The notes below the pieces were generated by a model. It was given only the letters and a program-made list of their open reading frames with translations, was not told where the DNA came from and did not search any database. The position numbers were made by a program, and so were the translations under genes. DNA of 33,188 bases from NCBI GenBank assembly GCA_947467185.1, contig CANIHR010000019.1:1-33188 (forward strand). Direction: 5' to 3'. The DNA is from Bryobacterales bacterium (GTDB lineage Bacteria > Acidobacteriota > Terriglobia > Bryobacterales > Bryobacteraceae). Positions 18,144 through 27,207 of the stretch are shown one piece after another (position 1 is the first letter of the stretch; the number at the start of each line of letters is the position of its first letter).

Positions 18144-19142
18144 TTAGCGCACCTTTACGCCCTGTGGAGCGACTTTGGCATTCAGAACCTGCGCACCCGT
18201 TTCAGCGATCACCTTTGCGACCTTATCCTTCGCATCCGGCTCTACCAGGAACACCACACAACCACCACCACCCGCGCCGCAGACCTTCGCCCCGGTGCTG
18301 CCCGCACGCCGCGTCACCTTCACCATCTCGTCAATCAGAGGCGTGGTGAGCGTCGGGATATTCTTCCGGCGACTGGTCCAGTCTTCGCGCATCAGGCGCC
18401 CGGCTTCCGACCAGTCATGGCGCTCCAGCGCCGTCCGCATCGCGCACGCAATCGAAGCAATCCGGTCGAAGTTGCGATGCACCTGCTTATCGCCATCAAT
18501 GTGCGCCTTCATCACTTCCCAGTTATTGATGCCCGAATTGCGGGGCACCCCGGTATAGGAAAGGACAAACCGCGCGTTCAGCTCTTCGGCGGAAACCGGC
18601 AACGCATGCCGCACAATCCCGGCCGGCGTCAGCTCAATCGCCGAGACACCACCGTACATCGCCGGGTAGTAATCCTGCGCGCCCGTCGGCACACGAATCA
18701 CCTGCGCTTCAATGTTCTGCACAATTTCCCGCAGCTTTTCGATCTTGTAGCCCCGGCCCGTCAGCTTATTCAAAGCCGCCGCCACCGTGATCATCAGCGC
18801 CGACGAACCCGAAATTCCGGCACCCGCCGGAGCCTCCGATTCCGACACCAGCGTGATCCCCGTCTCAGGAGCGAAGAAATCCACCAGCAGCGCCAGCAGA
18901 CGAAGCTTATAGCTCTTAGCCGCCCGCATCGCCGCGAGCGATTCAAACGATTCTTCCAGCTTCAGGTCGCGCGAACTCAGCACGATCCGCGCGTCGTCGC
19001 GCGTCTCCAGCGTGCAGGACGTATAACGGTCCACAGCAAAATTCACGGTAACGGGGTTGGCGTGAAAGAGGTAAAGAGGCCAGATGTCGAGGGTTGCCCC
19101 GGCCAGATCAACGCGGCAGGGGGACTTAGCAGTGATGCGCAT
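18144..19142 (-). CDS. GHMP family sugar kinase (HddA-like)
   Basis: A 332-residue GHMP-superfamily small-molecule kinase. The N-terminal motif is SPCRVDLAGATLDIWP; the ATP-binding loop is PAGAGISGSSALMI (near residue 103); the C-terminal motif is KVCGAGGGGCVVFL (near 285). The pattern is closest to the heptose/fucose-kinase branch (HddA-like), which phosphorylates an anomeric sugar hydroxyl for GDP-sugar synthesis, but the exact substrate cannot be assigned. The track ORF starts at 19193. The ATG at 19142 (MRITAKSPCR) is preferred because family proteins begin directly with this beta-strand and the upstream residues look random. It is first in the GHMP-CPBP-BamE-like operon and divergent from the DUF4159 gene. 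No strong Shine-Dalgarno is visible; the ATG sits in the palindrome ATGCGCAT. Confidence 0.8.
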   Translation of the reverse strand: MRITAKSPCRVDLAGATLDIWPLYLFHANPVTVNFAVDRYTSCTLETRDDARIVLSSRDLKLEESFESLAAMRAAKSYKLRLLALLVDFFAPETGITLVSESEAPAGAGISGSSALMITVAAALNKLTGRGYKIEKLREIVQNIEAQVIRVPTGAQDYYPAMYGGVSAIELTPAGIVRHALPVSAEELNARFVLSYTGVPRNSGINNWEVMKAHIDGDKQVHRNFDRIASIACAMRTALERHDWSEAGRLMREDWTSRRKNIPTLTTPLIDEMVKVTRRAGSTGAKVCGAGGGGCVVFLVEPDAKDKVAKVIAETGAQVLNAKVAPQGVKVR

Positions 19143-19227
19143 GTATTTCGAACGAATAGACGAACATAGCATGATCCCAGGCCCATCCACCACGTTCCGG
19201 GCCGTTATCTGCCATCATGGGACGAAC

Positions 19228-20094
19228 ATGCCGTACTGGACCCTGCGTTTTCGCACGTCCGTAATCCTCTTGCTGCTGCTGGCGGTAACAGCGGCAGCAC
19301 AGCGTTTTGGCGGCGGTTTCGGACGCGGTGGTCCCCGTTTTGAAGGCCACGGCGACGGTCCCAAACCCGTTTTCCCTGCCAAAGGCGAGTTTCACTTCAT
19401 CCGCCTCGAATACACCGACCTGCCCCAGTTCCACCGCGGCTTCGGCTTTGGCTCCCGGAATGGCGAAGGCAACGGCTGGTGGCTGGTTGACTGGCCCGAT
19501 TCCGACGAACACTTCAGCCAGGGCGTCCAGCGCCTCACCCGAATGGAAGTCGGCGAGCCCAAACACCTCCGCCTCACCGACGACCGCATCTTCGATTACC
19601 CCTGGCTTTACGCCACCCAAACCGGCTGGTGGGGCCTCTCCGACGTCGAAGTCGCCCGCCTCCGCGAGTACCTCTTAAGAGGTGGCTTCCTCATGGTTGA
19701 CGATATGTGGGGCCCCGACCCCACCCAGTGGCAGGTCTTCACCTGGACCATGAACCGCGTCTTCCCCGGCAAACCCATCACCGACATCCTCGAATCCGAT
19801 GTCGTCATGCACTCGCTCTACGACATTAAGGACAAGGACCGTTCTTTCATCCCCGGCACGCGGCACCTCCGCATCGCCCCCGGCGGAGGCGTCACCGTCA
19901 TGCAGCCACCCGGCACCGCCCCCGCCTGGCGAGCGATGAACGACGAGAAAGGCCACCTCATCGTCTCGGTCAACTACAACACCGATATCGGCGACGCCTG
20001 GGAGTACGCCGACGCCCCCGAGTACCCCGAACACATGACCACGCTCGCCTACCGCTACGGCCTGAACTACCTTGTTTACGCCGTCACTCACTAG
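19228..20094 (+). CDS. Exported DUF4159 protein
   Basis: A 288-residue protein. The ATG at 19228 is chosen over the track start at 19084 because it gives a clean signal peptide (RTSVILLLLLAVTAAAQ), while the upstream residues are antisense to the GHMP gene start. A Gly-rich linker (RFGGGFGRGGPRF) follows. The DUF4159 domain (about 50-285) has GEFHFIRLEYTDLP, LRLTDDRIFDYPWLYATQTG, LREYLLRGGFLMVDDMWG and a conserved C-terminus. The LLRGGFLMVDD segment resembles the glutamine-amidotransferase-like fold of these proteins. DUF4159 domains are common in planctomycetes, acidobacteria and alphaproteobacteria, often near AAA ATPase/DUF58 genes, but none are here. Function is unknown. Confidence 0.82.
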   Translation: MPYWTLRFRTSVILLLLLAVTAAAQRFGGGFGRGGPRFEGHGDGPKPVFPAKGEFHFIRLEYTDLPQFHRGFGFGSRNGEGNGWWLVDWPDSDEHFSQGVQRLTRMEVGEPKHLRLTDDRIFDYPWLYATQTGWWGLSDVEVARLREYLLRGGFLMVDDMWGPDPTQWQVFTWTMNRVFPGKPITDILESDVVMHSLYDIKDKDRSFIPGTRHLRIAPGGGVTVMQPPGTAPAWRAMNDEKGHLIVSVNYNTDIGDAWEYADAPEYPEHMTTLAYRYGLNYLVYAVTH

Positions 20095-20158
20095 CCGCCA
20101 TCACTTGCGACAAAAGTCTTACACACGGTTCTTTCCGGGACTGATAGCTTGAAGAGGC

Positions 20159-21031
<873 letters not shown>

Positions 21032-21044
21032 CTCAACCCCGACG

Positions 21045-21096
21045 GCGCTCCCCTCGTGCGAAACACTTTGGGAGCGCTATCGTGAAGTCATGATAG
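21045..21096 (+). promoter_or_regulatory. Paired hairpins at the histidine kinase leader and start codon
   Basis: Two inverted repeats abut in the 58-nt gap before the kinase. GCGCTCCC (21045-21052) pairs with GGGAGCGC (21070-21077) around a 17-nt loop. Then CTATCGTGA (21077-21085) pairs with TCATGATAG (21088-21096), nine pairs with one G-U. The second contains the ATG (21090-21092) and the GTGAAG that could act as Shine-Dalgarno. The two share base 21077 and so nearly stack. There is no T-run, so termination is unlikely. They may act as a translational gate or attenuator between the desaturase and the kinase. Confidence 0.5.
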
Positions 21097-21976
21097 GAAT
21101 TGGCCGACGCAAAACGATCGCGTTCATCGCGCTCGGCGTCGGCCTTATTCTTTTTACGCTGCTGTTGTATTTCGGCTATCTGGTGTTCGACTGGCGCTCC
21201 GGTATCCGACTTTTTCTTGGCATCATCCTGCTGGCCGCGATCATCGCCGGCGTTGCCCTCAATACCGTCTTCCTCGTGCGCGAAATTCGCCGCGGCGAAC
21301 AGCACGATGCATTCATCAACGCCGTCACCCACGAACTGAAAACCCCTATTGCCTCCATCCGGCTCTACGCCGAAACCCTGAAGTCCCGCCAGGTGGATGA
21401 CGAAAAACGCCAGGAGTTCTACAGCATCATCCTGGCCAACACCGACCGGCTCACCACCACCATTGAACAGATCCTCCGAACCGGTCGTATCGGCTCGTCG
21501 GGCCGGCCGCCCAACCTCGCGCCACTGGACCTCACCGAACTGGTGAAGGAATCGGTTGAGCGCGCCCGCACCCTCCATAAGGTCACTTCGGAAGCCATTC
21601 AGTTCCGCCCCGGTCGACCCTTGCCCATCGTGGGCGATCTCGAAGAAATCCGCGCCGCCGTCTCCAACCTGATCGACAACGCCCTCAAGTACTCCGGCCA
21701 GGGCGCACGCGTCATGGTTTCCGCCGACGAAGTCGACAATCACCGCGCCGAAATCCGCGTCGCCGACAACGGCCCCGGCATCCCCGGCGCCGAACTCAAA
21801 CGAATTTTCAAGCGCTTCTACCGCATGCACGGCCCGCTCGCCACACGCGTTAAAGGTATGGGCCTGGGCCTGTTTATCGTACGCTCTGTCGCCCGTCGCC
21901 ACGGTGGCCGCGCCTGGGCCGAAAGCGCGGGTCCCGGCCGGGGCGCCACCTTCATCATTCAAATCCCTCTAGCCAA

Positions 21977-21980
<4 letters not shown>
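21090..21980 (+). CDS. Sensor histidine kinase with two TM segments and almost no external domain
   Basis: A 296-residue kinase. Two hydrophobic segments (about 9-31 and 39-62) are joined by a very short loop (VFDWRSGIR), so there is no extracytoplasmic sensor domain and the signal may be sensed within the membrane. A HisKA domain follows with the phospho-accepting His in HELKTP (H81). The HATPase_c domain has the N box (NLIDNALKYS), G1 box (VADNGPGIP), F region (FKRFYR) and G2 box (GMGLGLFIV). Its stop overlaps the start of the response regulator by 4 nt (ATGA). It is 58 nt downstream of the fatty-acid desaturase, so membrane-state sensing is a reasonable hypothesis, as in DesK-type systems, although this kinase is not of the DesK (HisKA_3) family. 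Confidence 0.9.
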
Positions 21981-22668
<688 letters not shown>

Positions 22669-22696
<28 letters not shown>

Positions 22697-23211
22697 ACTT
22701 TCAGAATTGCCACCGCTGACGATCCGTGCGTAATCTCGCCTGACATCACCTTCGCCACCGCCTGCTCCAAAGGCATCCGCACCACCTCAATCGTTTCGCC
22801 CTCTTCATGCTCCTGCGGCACCGAAGATAAGCCCCGCGCCAGAAACAGGTAGTTCTGGCAATTCAGCATGGTGGTAAACGGGTCCACCACCCCCAGCGGA
22901 GTCCAGTCCTGTGCCACCAAACCGGCCTCTTCGCGCAACTCACGTACTGCCGAAGCGAGCGGTTCTTCACCCGGTTCCATCCCTCCGCTCACCGCCTCGA
23001 GCGAATACCGTCCGATCGCGTACTTCCACTCCCGCACCAGCCAGACATCCAGGTTCTCTTCCACCGCGAGGGTCGTCGATCCGCTCTTGATCTCCAGATA
23101 CTCGTAAGTGTCAGGAGTCCCCTTGCGCAGAATGACCTGGTCTTCCCTCAAACGGGAAATGCGCCCCTGGTGAATCCAGCGCGACGAGACCAGGCGAACG
23201 GGAGGTTCCAT
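22669..23211 (-). CDS. NUDIX hydrolase, ADP-ribose pyrophosphatase-like
   Basis: A 180-residue NUDIX protein with a complete Nudix box GGMEPGEEPLASAVRELREE followed by AGL (residues 76-98; pattern GX5EX7REUXEEXGU fully met). The N-terminal strands and the GRYSLEAVSGG segment before the box fit the ADP-ribose/nucleotide-sugar pyrophosphatase subgroup (NudF-like), which hydrolyses ADP-ribose to AMP and ribose-5-phosphate with Mg2+. It starts 13 nt after the MFS transporter gene, probably co-transcribed. The 3' end runs 28 bp into the response regulator gene on the other strand. The subfamily assignment is moderately certain; the fold is certain. Confidence 0.9.
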
Positions 23212-23224
23212 ATCTCCAGTATCG

Positions 23225-24496
23225 TCAGGCGCGTTGCTTTAGACGAGGCGCAATAATCGCGGCCGTCAGCCCCACCACCGCCGCGAACGAAAGCCACGCG
23301 CCCGGAATCGCCTTGTTCCCCGTCGTCTCAATCAGCCACGTGCAGATCGCCGGAGTAAAGCCGCCAAACAGCGCGGTCGCCAGACTATACGCCAGCGAGA
23401 ACCCGGCGGTCTTCACGTCCGGCGGCATAATCTCCGTCAGATACGCTACCATCGCCCCGTTGTAGCTCGCATAGAACAGCGCGAACCAGAGCTCCACCAT
23501 CATCAGCCGCGCAAATGACGGAGCGCTCGCCAGCCACCACATCGCCGGATACGCGGTCGCCAGCGCCAGTAACGTGCAAACCAGCAACATCGGCCGTCGC
23601 CCCACGCGATCCGAAACCGCCCCCATCACCGGCAGCATCACGAAATTCAAAGCCCCCACTGATGCCGTCACAATCAGGCTGTCCACCGCCGCCAGATGCA
23701 GCGCATGCTGCCCAAACGTCGGCGTGTACGCGGTAATCAGGTAGAACGACACCGTCGTCATCGTGGCCAGCATCGCGCCCACGCCCACAATACGCCAGTT
23801 CAGGCCCAGTGACCGCATCGCTTCACCAAACGACGGTCGCCGAACCTTCGCCAGAAACTCGCTCGTCTCGGGCAGGGACCGCCGGATCAGGTAGACAAAT
23901 GGAATCAGCAGACACCCGAGGCCAAGCGGAATGCGCCAGCCCCACGCCTGCATGTCCGCCTTCGACAACAGCGCATTCAGCAGAATGCCCAGCCCCGCCG
24001 CCAGCACGACCGCCGGTTGCTGACTCGCTGACTGCCACGCCACATAGAAGCCCTTCCGCCCCGGCGTCGCGATCTCCGCCAGATACACCGAAACGCCGCC
24101 CAGCTCCACGCCTGCCGAGAAGCCCTGCACCAGCCGCCCCAGCACCACCAGAATCGGAGCCAGGATTCCAATCGCAGCATACGACGGCGTCACAGCAATG
24201 GCCAACGTGCCCACCGCCATCAGCCCCAGCGTCACAATCAGGCCCTCGCGACGCCCCTTGCGGTCTATGTACGCGCCCAGCACCACAGCCCCCAAAGGCC
24301 GCATCAGAAAGCCTGCGCCGAACGTCGCCAGCGACAACATCAGCGAAGCAAATTCATTGCCCGAGGGGAAGAATGTCCGCCCAATGGCCGCGGCGTAATA
24401 GCCGTAAACCATAAAGTCGTACATCTCCAGAAAATTACCCGCCGCAACGCGAATGACGTTGCTGAGCTTCGAGCCGGCCTGAGTAGTGTTGTCCAT
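23225..24496 (-). CDS. MFS metabolite:H+ symporter (citrate/tricarballylate-like)
   Basis: A 423-residue transporter with about 12 hydrophobic segments. The N-terminus (VAAGNFLEMYDFMVYGYYA), the MFS loop 2-3 motif (GAYIDRKGRREGL) and RLVQGFSAGVELGG with YLAEIATPGRKGFY are typical of the metabolite:H+ symporter family, close to citrate (CitA) and tricarballylate (TcuC) carriers. The likely substrate is a carboxylic acid taken up with protons. The gene is divergent from an amidase with only 30 bp between start codons, so the two are probably co-regulated; the transporter may import a substrate or product of amide or ester hydrolysis. The NUDIX gene follows after 13 nt. Exact substrate unknown. 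Confidence 0.88.
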   Translation of the reverse strand: MDNTTQAGSKLSNVIRVAAGNFLEMYDFMVYGYYAAAIGRTFFPSGNEFASLMLSLATFGAGFLMRPLGAVVLGAYIDRKGRREGLIVTLGLMAVGTLAIAVTPSYAAIGILAPILVVLGRLVQGFSAGVELGGVSVYLAEIATPGRKGFYVAWQSASQQPAVVLAAGLGILLNALLSKADMQAWGWRIPLGLGCLLIPFVYLIRRSLPETSEFLAKVRRPSFGEAMRSLGLNWRIVGVGAMLATMTTVSFYLITAYTPTFGQHALHLAAVDSLIVTASVGALNFVMLPVMGAVSDRVGRRPMLLVCTLLALATAYPAMWWLASAPSFARLMMVELWFALFYASYNGAMVAYLTEIMPPDVKTAGFSLAYSLATALFGGFTPAICTWLIETTGNKAIPGAWLSFAAVVGLTAAIIAPRLKQRA

Positions 24497-24506
24497 TGAG
24501 TCCGCC

Positions 24507-24530
24507 TGTTATAACAACATAGGTCTATGT
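24507..24530. promoter_or_regulatory. Bidirectional promoter/operator: two abutting palindromes
   Basis: The 30-bp gap between the divergent MFS and amidase genes is almost filled by TGTTATAACA (24507-24516, perfect palindrome) directly followed by ACATAGGTCTATGT (24517-24530, 6-bp arms), which includes the amidase ATG. The first reads TATAAC, a good -10 hexamer, on both strands. TTGTCC (24489-24494) is a possible -35 for the amidase with a short 15-nt spacer. From these -10 boxes both transcripts would start only a few bases before their ATG, so both may be nearly leaderless. The second palindrome could bind a repressor. Confidence 0.6.
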
Positions 24531-25939
24531 CTGCGAACAATTCGATCTGCGATCTATCCGCTACAACTATGGCCGCCGAGATCGCCGCAGGCCGGCTTTC
24601 CGCCCGCGAAACCGTCACCGCCCACCTCCGCCGCATCGAAGAAATCAACCCGACCGTCAACGCGATCATCACGCTCGCAGCCGACCGAGCCCTCGCCGAA
24701 GCGGAGGCAGCCGATGAACGGCAGGCGCACGGCGAAACGCTGGGTCCGCTCCACGGTCTGCCCGCCGCCCACAAGGATCTCCAGCCCACCGCCGGGATTC
24801 GCACCACCTTCGGCTCCCCGCTCTTCCGCGACCTCACCCCCTCGCAGGATTCCCTCCTCGTCGAACGGGTCCGCGCCGCCGGAGCCATCACCCTCGGCAA
24901 AACCAACACCCCCGAATTCGGCGCTGGCTCACAGACCTTCAACACTCTCTTCGGGGCCACCAAAAACCCATACGATCTGACGAAGACCTGCGGAGGCAGC
25001 ACCGGAGGCGGAGCGGTCGCGCTCGCCACCGGCATGGCCGCCCTCTGCGATGGAAGCGACCTCGGCGGCTCACTCCGAAATCCCGCAAGCTACTGCAATG
25101 TGGTCGGTCTGCGCCCGTCCTCCGGCCGAGTCCCCGTCTGGCCCCAGCCTCTCGCCTGGTCGCCCATGTCCGTCGAGGGCCCTCTCGGTAAAACCGTCGC
25201 CGATGTCGCACTTCTGTTGCAGGCCATCTCGGGTCCCGACCCGCGCGCACCCCTCGGCACCGAAGCCTTCCGCATCCCGGAGGGCGAGTCGCTGGAAACC
25301 AACATGCAGGGCACCCGAATCGCGTGGTGGAAGGATCTCGGCGGCATCCCCATCGACCCTGAAGTCCGCGACATCACCAATGCGCAGCGCGCCGTTTTCG
25401 AAGCGCTCGGGTGCGTCGTTGAGGAGGCCGAACCCAGCTGGACCGGCTGCGATGAAACCTTCCGCACTTTGCGCTTCTGGACACAGAATCTGCGCCTCGC
25501 CGAAGCGGTTGCCAGCACCCCGCAGCTGGTGAAGGACACCATCCGCTGGGAAGTCGAACAAGGGGCCAGCCTCAGCGCCCGCGACGTCGGCCTCGCCCAG
25601 ATCCGCCACACCGACATCTACCACCGCATGAGGCGGTTCCTGGAACGCTATGACTTTTTCGTCCTTCCGGTCAGCCAGGTGCAGCCCTATGCCATCAACG
25701 AACCCTGGCCCAAAGAGATCGCCGGCACGCGCCTCGAAACTTACATAGACTGGATGAAATCCTGTTACTACATCTCGGTGACAGGAGCGCCGTCCATGTC
25801 GGTCCCGGCAGGCTTCACCGCTGCAGGCCTGCCCGTCGGCATTCAAATCGTCGGCCGCCACTTGGGCGAATGGAAACTGCTGCAGTTCGCCCACGCTTTT
25901 GAGCAAGCCGTTAATCTCCGGAGAAAACCCGTTCTATGA
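24527..25939 (+). CDS. Amidase-signature family amidase
   Basis: A 470-residue amidase with the Ser-cisSer-Lys triad: K83 in AAHKDL, cis-Ser S158 in CGGSTGGGA and nucleophile S182 in DLGGSLRNPA. The length is normal for the family, which hydrolyses carboxamides to acids and ammonia. GatA is unlikely because no gatB or gatC is nearby. No signal peptide is seen, so it is cytoplasmic. It is divergent from the MFS symporter and overlaps the next gene (SGNH hydrolase) by 4 nt (ATGA). The set suggests uptake and breakdown of an amide- or ester-linked compound. The start codon lies in a palindrome with no Shine-Dalgarno, compatible with leaderless translation. Confidence 0.9.
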   Translation: MSANNSICDLSATTMAAEIAAGRLSARETVTAHLRRIEEINPTVNAIITLAADRALAEAEAADERQAHGETLGPLHGLPAAHKDLQPTAGIRTTFGSPLFRDLTPSQDSLLVERVRAAGAITLGKTNTPEFGAGSQTFNTLFGATKNPYDLTKTCGGSTGGGAVALATGMAALCDGSDLGGSLRNPASYCNVVGLRPSSGRVPVWPQPLAWSPMSVEGPLGKTVADVALLLQAISGPDPRAPLGTEAFRIPEGESLETNMQGTRIAWWKDLGGIPIDPEVRDITNAQRAVFEALGCVVEEAEPSWTGCDETFRTLRFWTQNLRLAEAVASTPQLVKDTIRWEVEQGASLSARDVGLAQIRHTDIYHRMRRFLERYDFFVLPVSQVQPYAINEPWPKEIAGTRLETYIDWMKSCYYISVTGAPSMSVPAGFTAAGLPVGIQIVGRHLGEWKLLQFAHAFEQAVNLRRKPVL

Positions 25940-27207
25940 AACGCTTCCTTCTGCTCGCCGCCTTCGCCGCGCTGCCCCTCCTCGCCGCCGATAAATGGGT
26001 GGCCGTCTGGGCTGGCTCCACACACGGTCCCTACCCCAGCGGAAACCCCGTCGCCCAACCTGAACTCGGCAAAATCCTGGCCGGCAATACCGCCGAGGAC
26101 ATGACGATGCGCATGATCGTCAAGCCCGGTCTCTGGAGCCAGAAGCTGCGCATCCGTTTCTCCAACGTCCTCGGCGACCGCCCCCTCACGCTTGATGGAG
26201 CGTTCGCCGGCGTCCACGGCTCGGCCGGCAATCTCCTGCCCGGCACCAACCGTCCCGTCAAGTTCCATGGCGGCAAGACCACCGTCACCCTCGCCCCCGG
26301 CGAACTGATATTCTCCGACCCGGTCGATCTCCCCAAAGCCGCCGACCTGACCGACCGCCGCCTCGCCATCAGCTTTCACGTTGTCGGCAATTCCGGCCCC
26401 CTTACCTGGCACGCCAAGTCGCTGACCACGTCTTACCTGTCCGCATCCCGTGCCGGTTCGCACGGCTCCGAAGAAACGGCAGACTCTTTCCCCTTCACCA
26501 CAACTTCCTGGTTCGTTGTGGACGCCGTCGAAGCTATGGCTCCCGCCAACACCCGCGTCATTATGGGCTTCGGCGATTCCATCACCGACGGCACTGCCTC
26601 CACCATCAACGGCGATGACCGCTGGCCCGACTTCCTCACCCACCGCCTCCGCGCGGCGAAGACGCCCGGCGTGGTCGTCGTCAATGCCGGCATCGGCGGC
26701 AACCGCGTCGTCAGCCCGGAGCACTACGACAAAACGAAGCCAATCGCAGGTGGCCCATCCGCTCTCGAACGCCTGGAGCGCGACGTGCTCTCCCTCAGCG
26801 GCATCACCACCGTAATCTGGCTCGAAGGCATCAATGACCTCGGCGCGAACATCCCGCCTGACGCCATCATCGACGGCTTCAAACAGGGAGTCGCCCGCAT
26901 GAAGCAGAAGGGTATCCGTGTCATCGGTGCCACCGTCACCTCCGCGCTCACAGCCACAAGTTCCGCCGGAACGCCCGAAAAAGACGCCCAGCGCAAGACC
27001 ATCAATGCGTTCATCCGCACCGGAGGTTTGTTCGATGCCATGGCCGATTTCGACGCCGCCACTCTCGACCCGCCGACCGGCGCCCTGAAACCCGAATTCC
27101 AGCCCAACTCATCCACGGGTGGCCCCGGAGACCGCCTCCACCCGAACCGTGCCGGCTATCAGGCCATGGCCAACTCCATCGACCTGAAGACCCTGCTCCC
27201 GCGCTAA
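25936..27207 (+). CDS. Exported SGNH/GDSL hydrolase
   Basis: A 423-residue protein with a signal peptide (MKRFLLLAAFAALPLLAADK). An N-terminal beta-sandwich-like region (about 20-195, GLWSQKLRIRFSN) precedes the SGNH domain. Catalytic blocks are GFGDSITDG (Ser215), NAGIGGNRV, WLEGINDLG and a C-terminal GDRLHPN, giving the Ser-Gly-Asn-His set. Family members are esterases or lipases; many with this layout deacetylate plant polysaccharides, though the substrate here is not known. It overlaps the amidase by 4 nt, so the two are coupled, although one is cytoplasmic and the other exported. Its stop overlaps the stop of the convergent D-aminoacylase-like gene by 4 bp. Confidence 0.88.
   Translation: MKRFLLLAAFAALPLLAADKWVAVWAGSTHGPYPSGNPVAQPELGKILAGNTAEDMTMRMIVKPGLWSQKLRIRFSNVLGDRPLTLDGAFAGVHGSAGNLLPGTNRPVKFHGGKTTVTLAPGELIFSDPVDLPKAADLTDRRLAISFHVVGNSGPLTWHAKSLTTSYLSASRAGSHGSEETADSFPFTTTSWFVVDAVEAMAPANTRVIMGFGDSITDGTASTINGDDRWPDFLTHRLRAAKTPGVVVVNAGIGGNRVVSPEHYDKTKPIAGGPSALERLERDVLSLSGITTVIWLEGINDLGANIPPDAIIDGFKQGVARMKQKGIRVIGATVTSALTATSSAGTPEKDAQRKTINAFIRTGGLFDAMADFDAATLDPPTGALKPEFQPNSSTGGPGDRLHPNRAGYQAMANSIDLKTLLPR

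Noticed and set aside
19084-19227. Upstream extension of the DUF4159 ORF from 19084
   Set aside because: It is antisense to the GHMP kinase start and would bury the signal peptide that begins at 19228.
24527-25939. Amidase as GatA of tRNA amidotransferase
   Set aside because: No gatB or gatC nearby and the gene is linked to a transporter and an esterase; a general amidase is more likely.
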